Origin: Hyphomicrobiales bacterium
GTDB taxonomy: Bacteria; Pseudomonadota; Alphaproteobacteria; Rhizobiales; RI-29
Assembly: GCA_016125495.1 (NCBI GenBank)
Contig: WGLQ01000002.1
Location: forward strand, 90,969-154,968
Direction: 5' to 3'
Length of the DNA: 64,000 bases
This document shows positions 23,018 to 30,587 of the stretch, piece after piece; positions within the stretch are counted from its first letter, which is position 1; every line of letters starts with the position of its first letter. The notes beneath the pieces were generated by a model. That model had not been told where the DNA came from. It was given only the letters and a program-made list of their open reading frames with translations, and did not search any database. A program made the position numbers and the translations under genes.

Positions 23018-24115
23018 TCACGGGCGTGGCGGTGGAAGCCAGCCGGCGAGTTCGCGTCTCGTGACGTGCTCGATCACGTCCATTCCGAGATCTCCGTCGT
23101 TGAGGCAGGCGATGTGCGCGAACCTCTCGCCGCCGTGCTCGTGGAAGATCTCCTGGCCACCCACGGCGATTTCCTCGAGTGTCTCGAGGCAGTCCGAAAC
23201 GAACCCCGGGTTGAACACCGCGATCCGCCGGACCCCCTCGCGGGCCAGCCGTTCGATGGTCTCGTCCGTATAGGGCTGAAGCCATTCTTCGGGGCCGAAG
23301 CGCGACTGGAAGGTGGTGATGAGGCGCCCCTTCGGCCAGCCGAGCCGTTCGGTGAGCAGGCGCGACGTCTTCATGCAGTGGCAGTGGTAGGGGTCGCCCT
23401 GCTGGAAGTACGACAGTGGGATGCCGTGATAGGAAGCGATCACGGCCTCGGGTTCCCAGTCGAGAGCCGAGAGATGCGTCTCGATGGAGCGGGCGAGGGC
23501 ATCGATGTAGACGGGATCGTCGTGGTAGGGCGGAACGGTGCGCACGGCCGGTTGCCAGCGCATCCGTTTGAGAGCGTCGAAAGCCTTGTCGTTCACGGTT
23601 GCCGTCGTCGCGGCGGCGTATTGGGGATAGAGCGGGAACCACAGGATGCGCTCGCAGCCGGCGGCCCGCAGCGCTTCGAGGCGATCGGGGATAGAGGGTG
23701 AGCCGTAGCGCATCGCCCAGTCGACGACGAGATCACCGGGTGCATCGGGTCCATTGGCGGCTCCGAGACGCCCGGCGAGCCGGTTCGCCTGGTTGCGCGT
23801 GTAGGTGCGCAGCCAGCTCTCGTCGCGCTCGCGGTTCCAGATCGCCTCGTAGGCCTTGCCGACCTTGCCCGGCCGACGCATCAGGACGATGCCGTGGAGG
23901 ATCGGAAGCCAGATCGCGCGCGGCCATTCGATCACGCGCTTGTCGGTCAGGAACTCGCGAAGGTAGCGGCGCATCGACCAGTAGTCGGTGGCGTCCGGTG
24001 TCCCGAGATTGACGAGCAGCACGCCGACGCGTCCGAAGCGGACCGGTGGATGGTCGGGCGGAAGAAAGGCCGATCGCTCGGCGAGAGCGGTAGCATTCTG
24101 GGACAAGATGTTCAT
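23018..24115 (-). CDS. hemH: Ferrochelatase
   Basis: A 365-residue enzyme that inserts Fe(II) into protoporphyrin IX, the last step of haem synthesis. The start at 24115 follows GAGGAGAGCG; an open frame to 24337 is rejected. GVLLVNLGTPDA opens the fold. ASYHGIPLSYFQQGDPY holds the catalytic histidine (about H230), and FNPGFVSDCLETLEEI holds the metal-pathway glutamate (about E311). A cysteine-rich spot, HCHCMKTS at about 244-251, is in the region where some ferrochelatases differ. The enzyme is usually membrane-associated. It is flanked by a small membrane protein gene upstream and NfeD downstream on the same strand. Confidence 0.95.
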   Translation of the reverse strand: MNILSQNATALAERSAFLPPDHPPVRFGRVGVLLVNLGTPDATDYWSMRRYLREFLTDKRVIEWPRAIWLPILHGIVLMRRPGKVGKAYEAIWNRERDESWLRTYTRNQANRLAGRLGAANGPDAPGDLVVDWAMRYGSPSIPDRLEALRAAGCERILWFPLYPQYAAATTATVNDKAFDALKRMRWQPAVRTVPPYHDDPVYIDALARSIETHLSALDWEPEAVIASYHGIPLSYFQQGDPYHCHCMKTSRLLTERLGWPKGRLITTFQSRFGPEEWLQPYTDETIERLAREGVRRIAVFNPGFVSDCLETLEEIAVGGQEIFHEHGGERFAHIACLNDGDLGMDVIEHVTRRELAGWLPPPRP

Positions 24116-24275
24116 CGCTCTCCTCGTGGCATTGGCAGGGTTGCTACCCATGCCGGTGGCGAATGGATCACCGGCCGAGCCGCCCCGGTGCTTGGCGAGG
24201 CAAGCGCCGGGGTCAGGAGCCGCGCTGCTCTGGTAAAGGCGTGCGGACCGGGCAAACCACTCGCGCGCGGTAAGC

Positions 24276-24560
24276 TCAACGGGCCCGACGCCACACCATG
24301 ACGAGTGCGACCGCCGAGAGCGCGAGCGTTCCGGCAACGAGACCGCCGCCGAGCGGGATCAGCACCGACCCGATCGCGGTCGCGACCTCGTGGCTGATGA
24401 GGTGCGTTCCGCGGACGATGGCCGTGGCGACGCCGAGGCCCATGATCGAGGCGGCCGCGATCGCGGCGGCGACCAGCAGGCGCTCGAGGCTCGCGAACGG
24501 TGTCCGGCGCCAGGCGCGCAGGCTCTCGGATTGCGTCTCCTTCCAGGCGGTGGCGTCCAT
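24276..24560 (-). CDS. Small two-helix membrane protein of unknown function
   Basis: A 94-residue protein with a good ribosome binding site (GAGGAGCAG) before the ATG at 24560. Two hydrophobic segments are clear: LLVAAAIAAASIMGLGVATAIV (about 29-50) and IGSVLIPLGGGLVAGTLALSAVALVMVW (about 63-90). The N-terminus is polar. I recognise no family. It lies 160 bases upstream of hemH on the same strand, but without evidence for a shared role. The ribosome binding site and the clean helix pattern are the reasons to call it real. Confidence 0.6.
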   Translation of the reverse strand: MDATAWKETQSESLRAWRRTPFASLERLLVAAAIAAASIMGLGVATAIVRGTHLISHEVATAIGSVLIPLGGGLVAGTLALSAVALVMVWRRAR

Positions 24561-24698
24561 TCTGCTCCTCGTCGTTCAGCGGCGGGCGGGCCTTCGGACC
24601 GGCCGAGCGTGCTCCGCGCCATCTACAGGTAGCCGATCCGAGGGTCCTTTCAAACCGTCACGCGGGCGGTTGGCGCCAGCGGGCCGAGGCAATGGCAC

Positions 24699-24727
24699 TC
24701 GACAAGGGCGGTTGCGGTCGCTATAGA
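24699..24727 (+). promoter_or_regulatory. Sigma-70-type promoter for tRNA-Phe
   Basis: A -35 box TCGACA (24699-24704) and a -10 box TATAGA (24722-24727) are separated by exactly 17 bases. Transcription would begin near 24734, about 43 bases before the tRNA. No other gene follows on this strand, so the tRNA is the natural target. Confidence 0.55.
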
Positions 24728-24776
24728 GCTTTGCCCGGCGCCTGGACGGCCCTTGTGGACGCTCCCGGCCGCGTGC

Positions 24777-24852
<76 letters not shown>

Positions 24853-24944
24853 TCGCCCCGCTTTCCGGCCTGGAGATGTGGGCAGCCGCCTCGGTCCGAG
24901 GACAGCCCCCCGCACGTCTTGGAGCCCGAATTCGGCCGGCCCGA

Positions 24945-26075
24945 TCACGGTCGCGGCGGGATCAGCACGAACTTGCCGACATGCGCCTTGGCGAGGAATT
25001 CGCGCTGGGCATCCGCGATCTTGGCGAGCGGAAAGGTCTTGGCCAGGAGCGGCCGGATTTCGCCGCGCTCGATATAGCCGACGAGGTTCGCAAAGACAGG
25101 CTCGTCCCAGGCAGTGCATCCGATCAGAGTCAAATCCCTGAGGTAGAAGGTGCGCATGTCGAGTTCGACGCGCGGGCCGGCAATGGCGCCCGACGAGGCG
25201 TAGCGTCCACCGCGTTTGAGGACCGCGAGGAGGCCGCCGAAACCGCCCCCGGCGACATTGTCCACGACGACGTCGACGGTGTCGTTACCGAGCAGGGCGA
25301 GCGGATCGTCGGTGCGATCGAGGACACGGTCGGCACCGATCGCACGCACATCGGCATGCTTGGCCTGCCCGGCCACCGCGACGACGTTTGCGCCGCGACG
25401 CTTTGCGAGCTGGACGACCGCAGAGCCGACCCCACCCGAAGCGCCGGTGACGAGCACGGTTTCGCCCGCCCGGACCCCGGCCCGGTGCAACATGTTCTCG
25501 GCTGTGCCGTAAGCGCAGGGGATCGTTCCGAGCTCGGCGTCACTCCAGTCGCACTCGAGCGTGAAAACCTCGCTTGCCGGCACCTTGACGTATTGCGCGA
25601 AGGCCCCGTCGAAGTCCGAGCCCATCCAGATGTTGTCCATGGAGGCGAAGCCGCGGGCGCGCATGCAGGCCCGCACCAGGGCGCGGCGGCCGATGAGTGA
25701 CGTGTCCCCACCTGGAGCGACGGCGACGACGCGCCCGCAGCAGTCGGTGCCCTGGATGAAGGGAAAGGGCGTCGGCGCATTCCACCCGCCATCGGTCATG
25801 GCCGTGGCCTCGGCCTCCTGCGCCGCGGCGGCGTCAGCCGTGTCCGCTCCCACGCTCGCCGAGTACCAGCCGATCCGGGTGTTGATCTCCGTGTTGTTGA
25901 CGCCAGCGGCGAGCACCTCGAGCAGGACCTCGCCCGGGGCGGGTTTCGGCACGGGAACCGCGCGGTAGGAGAGCCGGTCGTAGCCGCCGTTGCCGGTGGT
26001 GACGACGGCCATCATGGTGGTCTCGCCCGGCACCGGATCGAAGCGGTCGCTGGAGCGCGGTGGGCCGTCGGTCAT
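24945..26075 (-). CDS. Medium-chain dehydrogenase/reductase, quinone-reductase-like
   Basis: A 376-residue oxidoreductase from the ATG at 26075 (an upstream in-frame ATG at 26129 is less likely). The N-terminal catalytic domain has GEVLLEVLAAGVNNTEINTR and GTDCCGRVVAVAPG, where zinc-dependent relatives have a GHE motif, so a zinc-free quinone-reductase-like enzyme is more likely. The coenzyme fold has LVTGASGGVGSAVVQLAKRR. It would use NAD(P)H to reduce an enone, quinone or aldehyde. The start diverges from the 2-oxoglutarate oxygenase gene at 26286. The substrate is unknown. Confidence 0.85.
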   Translation of the reverse strand: MTDGPPRSSDRFDPVPGETTMMAVVTTGNGGYDRLSYRAVPVPKPAPGEVLLEVLAAGVNNTEINTRIGWYSASVGADTADAAAAQEAEATAMTDGGWNAPTPFPFIQGTDCCGRVVAVAPGGDTSLIGRRALVRACMRARGFASMDNIWMGSDFDGAFAQYVKVPASEVFTLECDWSDAELGTIPCAYGTAENMLHRAGVRAGETVLVTGASGGVGSAVVQLAKRRGANVVAVAGQAKHADVRAIGADRVLDRTDDPLALLGNDTVDVVVDNVAGGGFGGLLAVLKRGGRYASSGAIAGPRVELDMRTFYLRDLTLIGCTAWDEPVFANLVGYIERGEIRPLLAKTFPLAKIADAQREFLAKAHVGKFVLIPPRP

Positions 26076-26285
26076 GGCGCAATCCCATATCGAGCGAATT
26101 CTGTGCGTTGCCGCGAATTCTGGGGCCAAGTCTAGGATCGATGACGGCGCCTGTCACCGTCGCGGATCGTCGAGCGACGTGTTCGCGGGCCGCAGGGATA
26201 CGCGGGACATGTCGCAGACCGGCAAGCACGCGTTCCGGAAACCGGGCATGGTGAGAGCTCCGGCAGCTCAAGGCGGAGACGTCCA

Positions 26286-27128
26286 ATGTCCTTCGACGCG
26301 CGCAATCTGATCGATCTCGGGCGCTATCCCATCGATGTCGAGGGGCCAGCGCGGGACGCCCTGGTGGCTGAGGCCCGTTCCGCGCTCGCGGTGCGCGGCT
26401 GTGCCGTGTTCAAGGGCTTCCTCTCAGGGGCGGGCATCACGGCGCTCGCCGCCGAGGCGGATGGTGTCTCGGACCGCGGTCACCGCTCCTTCAACCGCAC
26501 CAATCCCTATTTCACCAAGGACGACCCGAGCCTTCCGCCCGATGATCCGCGCCGCGCGTTCTTCGAGCGCTCGAACAATTTCATCGCCGCGGACAATTTC
26601 GCCAAGACCGGCGCGCTGCGCGCGGTGCACGATTTTCCCGCCTTCGATCCGTTCATCCGCGATTGCCTCGGTGAGCCGCACTTTCATCGCTATGCGGACC
26701 CGCTCGCCGACGTGATCGTGAACATGGCCGAGGCCGGCGGTGGCTTTCCCTGGCACTTCGATACCAACAACTTCACGGTGACGCTCGCCATCCAGAACGC
26801 CGAGGAGGGAGGCGCGTTCGAGTATGCTCCGCACATTCGAAGCGATGGGGAGAATTTTTCCGAGGTTCGCCGCGTGCTCGACGGCACGTCCGACCGGGTC
26901 GTGAGGCTCGAGTTGCAGCCGGGTGACCTGCAGATCTTCCGAGGCCGATATTCACTTCACCGGGTCGCGCCGCTCGCCGGACCGACCCCGCGGTATGTCG
27001 CTATTTTCTCCTATGTCGAGGAGCCCGACATGGTGGGTGCGCCGGAGCGCGCGATCCAGCTCTATGGTCGCGCCCTGGCGATCCACTACGAACGCGCGGG
27101 CCGGCGTGCCGACACGCTCATCGACTGA
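26286..27128 (+). CDS. Fe(II)/2-oxoglutarate-dependent oxygenase-like protein
   Basis: A 280-residue protein with the facial triad of this superfamily: H157 and D159 in FPWHFDTNNFTVT and H225 in GRYSLHRVAPL, followed by R236 in TPRY as a candidate 2-oxoglutarate anchor. Because the aspartate is present, a hydroxylase or demethylase is expected rather than a radical halogenase, which carries HxG. Relatives act on amino acids and small amines. It points toward the end of the leftward amine operon, with 65 bases between stops, so it may complement that pathway from its own promoter. The ATG at 26286 follows CAAGGCGGAGACGTCCA. Exact reaction and substrate are not readable. Confidence 0.75.
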   Translation: MSFDARNLIDLGRYPIDVEGPARDALVAEARSALAVRGCAVFKGFLSGAGITALAAEADGVSDRGHRSFNRTNPYFTKDDPSLPPDDPRRAFFERSNNFIAADNFAKTGALRAVHDFPAFDPFIRDCLGEPHFHRYADPLADVIVNMAEAGGGFPWHFDTNNFTVTLAIQNAEEGGAFEYAPHIRSDGENFSEVRRVLDGTSDRVVRLELQPGDLQIFRGRYSLHRVAPLAGPTPRYVAIFSYVEEPDMVGAPERAIQLYGRALAIHYERAGRRADTLID

Positions 27129-27193
27129 GGCCGCGAGAGGATCGAATTGGGGGCCGGTTGCGCCCCTTCGCGACCCCTCGGCGGCGCCAGCCC

Positions 27194-28141
27194 TCAGGCC
27201 GAGGTCGGTCCGGTTCGCACGGCTGCCACGTGATCGGCGAAATCGGGCCTCGCCATCAGCGACTTGCAGCGCTCGAAGCGGTTCATCGAGTAGGCCCAGA
27301 AATCATCCACCGGGTTCTGGTTGGCGTGCTGGATGAGGCCCCACAGGGTCCACAGCAGATCACACATGGCCTTGTAGATGACGATGCGCCCGCGCTCGTC
27401 GGCGCGTGGCGCGCCGCCGAAATAGGCCCGGATCATCTCTTCGTCCTGCGCCTCGTCGAACCCAGCCTCGACGGAGAGGTCGCCGAGATCCCACATCGGA
27501 TCGTTCATGCCGGAATACTCCCAGTCGACGATCCACATGCGGTCCCCGGTATCGAGGAAGTTTTCACAGAGCGGATCGCAATGACAGGCGACGAGCGGCA
27601 GAGGATGCGCCGCCAGTGCCGCGCGCACGTCCTCGGCCTCGGCCAGCACGTCGTGATAGCCCTCCGGCAGGTCGACCGTCTTGCCGGAAAGGATGTTCAG
27701 ATACCCGTCGATCATGGAGTACAATTCGAAGCGGAACTTGAACGTGACGCCCGCGTCGTGGAGCTGGCGGAAGGCGCGCCCGGCGCGGCTGGGCGAGCCC
27801 TGGCGCTGCTTGAAGAGCGCCGGCGTCATGGTCGCCGCGCCCCCGACGAATTCGGTCACCATCAGCCCGCTCGCCGGTTCGACGTACACGAGGCGCGGAC
27901 CGACGCCGGCACGGGCCGCCTCGCGCGCGGCATGTGCCTCGTTCTCGCGGTTGATGTATTCTTCCGTTCCCTTGCCGGGGAGGCGAAGGCACCAGGCATC
28001 CAGTCCCCGCGAGATCCGGAACACCATGTTGGTGAGGCCGCCCAGCCGCTCGATCGTGAAGGAGGAGGGATCGCGCCCGGCGAAGTCCGGCACCTGGGCA
28101 AGGGCGCGGCGCGCCATCGCCAAATCGCTGTCGTCAGCCAT
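27194..28141 (-). CDS. Choline/ethanolamine-kinase-like phosphotransferase (first of two)
   Basis: A 315-residue protein of the aminoglycoside/choline kinase fold. The start at 28141 follows GGGAGGACGAGAC. LGGLTNMVFRIS is the nucleotide-loop region. ACHCDPLCENFLDTGDRMWIVDWEYSGMNDP contains, across two parts, the catalytic HxD...N and the metal-binding D-W-E. This pattern is typical of bacterial choline/ethanolamine kinases of the LicA kind. It is the last gene of the leftward operon, 14 bases after the FAD/GcvT dehydrogenase gene. It would phosphorylate an amino alcohol in the cytoplasm; choline is the obvious guess but is inferred only from fold and the betaine-type transporter in the same operon. 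Confidence 0.85.
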   Translation of the reverse strand: MADDSDLAMARRALAQVPDFAGRDPSSFTIERLGGLTNMVFRISRGLDAWCLRLPGKGTEEYINRENEAHAAREAARAGVGPRLVYVEPASGLMVTEFVGGAATMTPALFKQRQGSPSRAGRAFRQLHDAGVTFKFRFELYSMIDGYLNILSGKTVDLPEGYHDVLAEAEDVRAALAAHPLPLVACHCDPLCENFLDTGDRMWIVDWEYSGMNDPMWDLGDLSVEAGFDEAQDEEMIRAYFGGAPRADERGRIVIYKAMCDLLWTLWGLIQHANQNPVDDFWAYSMNRFERCKSLMARPDFADHVAAVRTGPTSA

Positions 28142-28155
28142 GTCTCGTCCTCCCG

Positions 28156-30579
28156 TCATGCTTTCAGCCGTGTCATGTGCGGATCATAAAGGCAGCGCGG
28201 ACCGCGCGTTGCCGCATGGCTCTGCCCGAAGGCCTCGATCGCGAAGCCGCTTTCGACGTCGAGCTCAGCCGGCAGGTAACCGAAGGCGATCGTGCGGCCG
28301 AGCGTGTGGCCGTAGCCGCAGGAGGTCGTCGCGCCGACGACCTCCCCGCCAACCATGATCGGCTCGCCGCCATGCAGCGGTACGAAACCCTCCATGGTGA
28401 AAGTGACGAGCCGGCGCCGCACGCCCTCCTCGTGGATGCGGGTCAGTGCCTCGCGGCCGGTGAACGGCCCCTTGTCGAGAGCCACGCAGAATCCGAGGCC
28501 AGCCTCGTAGGGGTTCGTCTCCGGTCCGATATCGGCGGACCAATAGAGATAGCCCTTTTCCAACCGGCAGCTCTCGATGGCGCGATAGCCGGCATTCGTG
28601 ATTCCGTGCGCGGCGCCGGCCTGAAGCAGTGCCTCGTAGAGATGGCCGGCGAACTCGGGGCTCACATAGAGTTCGTAGCCGAGTTCGCCGACATAGCCGA
28701 TGCGCACGGCGAGTGCCTCGGCATTCGCCAGCTCGAGCCGGCGCACGGCGAGGAAGGGAAATGCATCATTGGAGACATCGGCATCTGTCAGTTCCTGGAG
28801 CACGTGGCGCGCGGCGGGACCGCAGAGATTGATGGTGGCGAGCGCCGCGGTGACCTCGCGCATGGCAACGGAGCCGTTAGCGGGCAACTGGCGGGCGATC
28901 CAGCCGGCATCGTGCGGGCCGAAACCGGAGCCGGTCACCACGAGGAAATCGCCCGCGTCGCGGTGGACGATCGTCAGGTCCGCCTCGATGCCACCGTGGT
29001 CGTTGCAGAGCTGGGTGTAGACGGCGCGTCCAGGCGGACCGGAGAGATCATTTGCGGCAATCGCCTGAAGTGCCGCCTGCGCACCGGGTCCAGTGATCTC
29101 GAATTTGGCAAAGGAGCTCTGGTCGATCAGCGCGCAGCGCGTTCGTATCGCCTCGTGCTCGCGCGCGACCGCGGCGAACCAGCCCGGCCTCTCCTCGAAG
29201 CTCGGGCGCTCGGTGGCTTGGAGCCCCGGTACGGCGAACCAGTTCGGTCGCTCCCAGCCGAACTTCGATCCATAGACGGCGCCTACCGCCTTCAGCGGCT
29301 CGTAGAGGGGCGAGCGGCGCAGGCCGCGCCCGGACCGCGCCTCCTCGCCCGGCCAGTGGATCTGATAATAGGCTCCGTATGCCTCGATGGCGCGCGCTTC
29401 GAGATAGCGCGATTGGGCCTGGACGCCGGTGAAACGGCGCACGTCGAAGGTCCACAGATCCATGCCCGGGTCGCCCTCGAGGATCCAGTTGGCCATCGCC
29501 TGGCCGGCGCCTCCGGAAGCTGCGATGCCGGCCGTGAAGCCGCAGGCGACGAAGCAATTGTCGAGTTCGGGCGCCAATCCCATGATCGGTTCGCCATCGG
29601 CCGAGACGGGGATCGGTCCATTGATCACCGTCTGGATGCCGATCTCCCCGAGGATCGGCAGGCGCTCGGCGGCAGGCAGGGCGAACAATTCGAGCCGATC
29701 CATGTCCGCGGCGAACAGCTCGCGCCCGAAGTCGAAAGGTGGGCGGCCGCGCCAGCAGCCCTTGGTGCCGGCCTCCCAGCCGCCGATCGCGAACGAGCCG
29801 GTGTCGGGTTTGAGATAGAAATTGTTGTCGGGATCGCGCAGCGTGGTCAGATCCGCCGGCAGGTCGAGCCGCTTTTCGGTGAGGAAATACTGGTGCTCGA
29901 CCACCCCGGCGGCTAGCGGAACGCCGGCCATCTCGCCGACGCGCTTGGCCCAGAGACCGGCGCAGTTGACGAGAATCTCACAGCCGATGTTGCCGGAATT
30001 GGTCACCACGCCGACGACGCGCCGGCCATCGCGGACGATATCCTCGACGCGCACGCCCTCTTGGATGCGCGCGCCGTAGCGGCGGGCGGCCTTGGCGTAG
30101 GCCTGGGTCAGCGAATAGGGGTCCACATATCCATCACCGGGGATGAATGCGGCCCCTTCGATGCCCTGCCGGTCGATGTAGGGAAACATGGCGGCCGCCT
30201 CGTCGGCGGAGAGGGCATGGCACTCGACGCCGAAGCTCTTGGCCTGCGTCATCGAGCGACGGATTTCACTCCAGCGCGCCGGACTGCCGGCGAGCCGCAG
30301 CGAGCCGACCTTCTTCCAATCGATGCGCGCATCGGCCTCCGCTTCCAACCGATCGAACACGGCAACGGAGTTCTGCATCAACCGGGTGAGGTTGCGCTTG
30401 CCGCGCAGCTGCCCGACCAGGCCCGCCGCATGCCAAGTGCAGCCATGGGTCAGCTGCGCCTTCTCGAGAAGCAGCACCTCGCGCTCGCCGGCCCGCGCCA
30501 GATGGTATGCGACGGAGGTGCCGATCGCGCCTCCGCCGACGACGACGATGCGACTGTAGCGATCCGCGGCAAAAGTCAT
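28156..30579 (-). CDS. FAD-dependent dehydrogenase fused to GcvT domain, dimethylglycine/sarcosine type (first)
   Basis: An 807-residue two-part enzyme. The N-terminal half binds FAD (VVVGGGAIGTSVAYHLARAG at about 13-32), and TWHAAGLVGQL holds H50, the residue that carries covalent FAD in dimethylglycine dehydrogenase. The C-terminal half (from about 430) is an aminomethyltransferase-like domain with SSFAKFEITGPGAQ, YVGELGYELYVSPE and LEKGYLYWSADIGPETNPYE, which in relatives passes the methylene group to tetrahydrofolate. It would remove an N-methyl group oxidatively. It starts eight bases after the second, similar enzyme, and together they could act on successive methyl groups. The precise substrate among dimethylglycine, sarcosine or others is open. 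Confidence 0.88.
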   Translation of the reverse strand: MTFAADRYSRIVVVGGGAIGTSVAYHLARAGEREVLLLEKAQLTHGCTWHAAGLVGQLRGKRNLTRLMQNSVAVFDRLEAEADARIDWKKVGSLRLAGSPARWSEIRRSMTQAKSFGVECHALSADEAAAMFPYIDRQGIEGAAFIPGDGYVDPYSLTQAYAKAARRYGARIQEGVRVEDIVRDGRRVVGVVTNSGNIGCEILVNCAGLWAKRVGEMAGVPLAAGVVEHQYFLTEKRLDLPADLTTLRDPDNNFYLKPDTGSFAIGGWEAGTKGCWRGRPPFDFGRELFAADMDRLELFALPAAERLPILGEIGIQTVINGPIPVSADGEPIMGLAPELDNCFVACGFTAGIAASGGAGQAMANWILEGDPGMDLWTFDVRRFTGVQAQSRYLEARAIEAYGAYYQIHWPGEEARSGRGLRRSPLYEPLKAVGAVYGSKFGWERPNWFAVPGLQATERPSFEERPGWFAAVAREHEAIRTRCALIDQSSFAKFEITGPGAQAALQAIAANDLSGPPGRAVYTQLCNDHGGIEADLTIVHRDAGDFLVVTGSGFGPHDAGWIARQLPANGSVAMREVTAALATINLCGPAARHVLQELTDADVSNDAFPFLAVRRLELANAEALAVRIGYVGELGYELYVSPEFAGHLYEALLQAGAAHGITNAGYRAIESCRLEKGYLYWSADIGPETNPYEAGLGFCVALDKGPFTGREALTRIHEEGVRRRLVTFTMEGFVPLHGGEPIMVGGEVVGATTSCGYGHTLGRTIAFGYLPAELDVESGFAIEAFGQSHAATRGPRCLYDPHMTRLKA

Positions 30580-30587
30580 GGCACACC

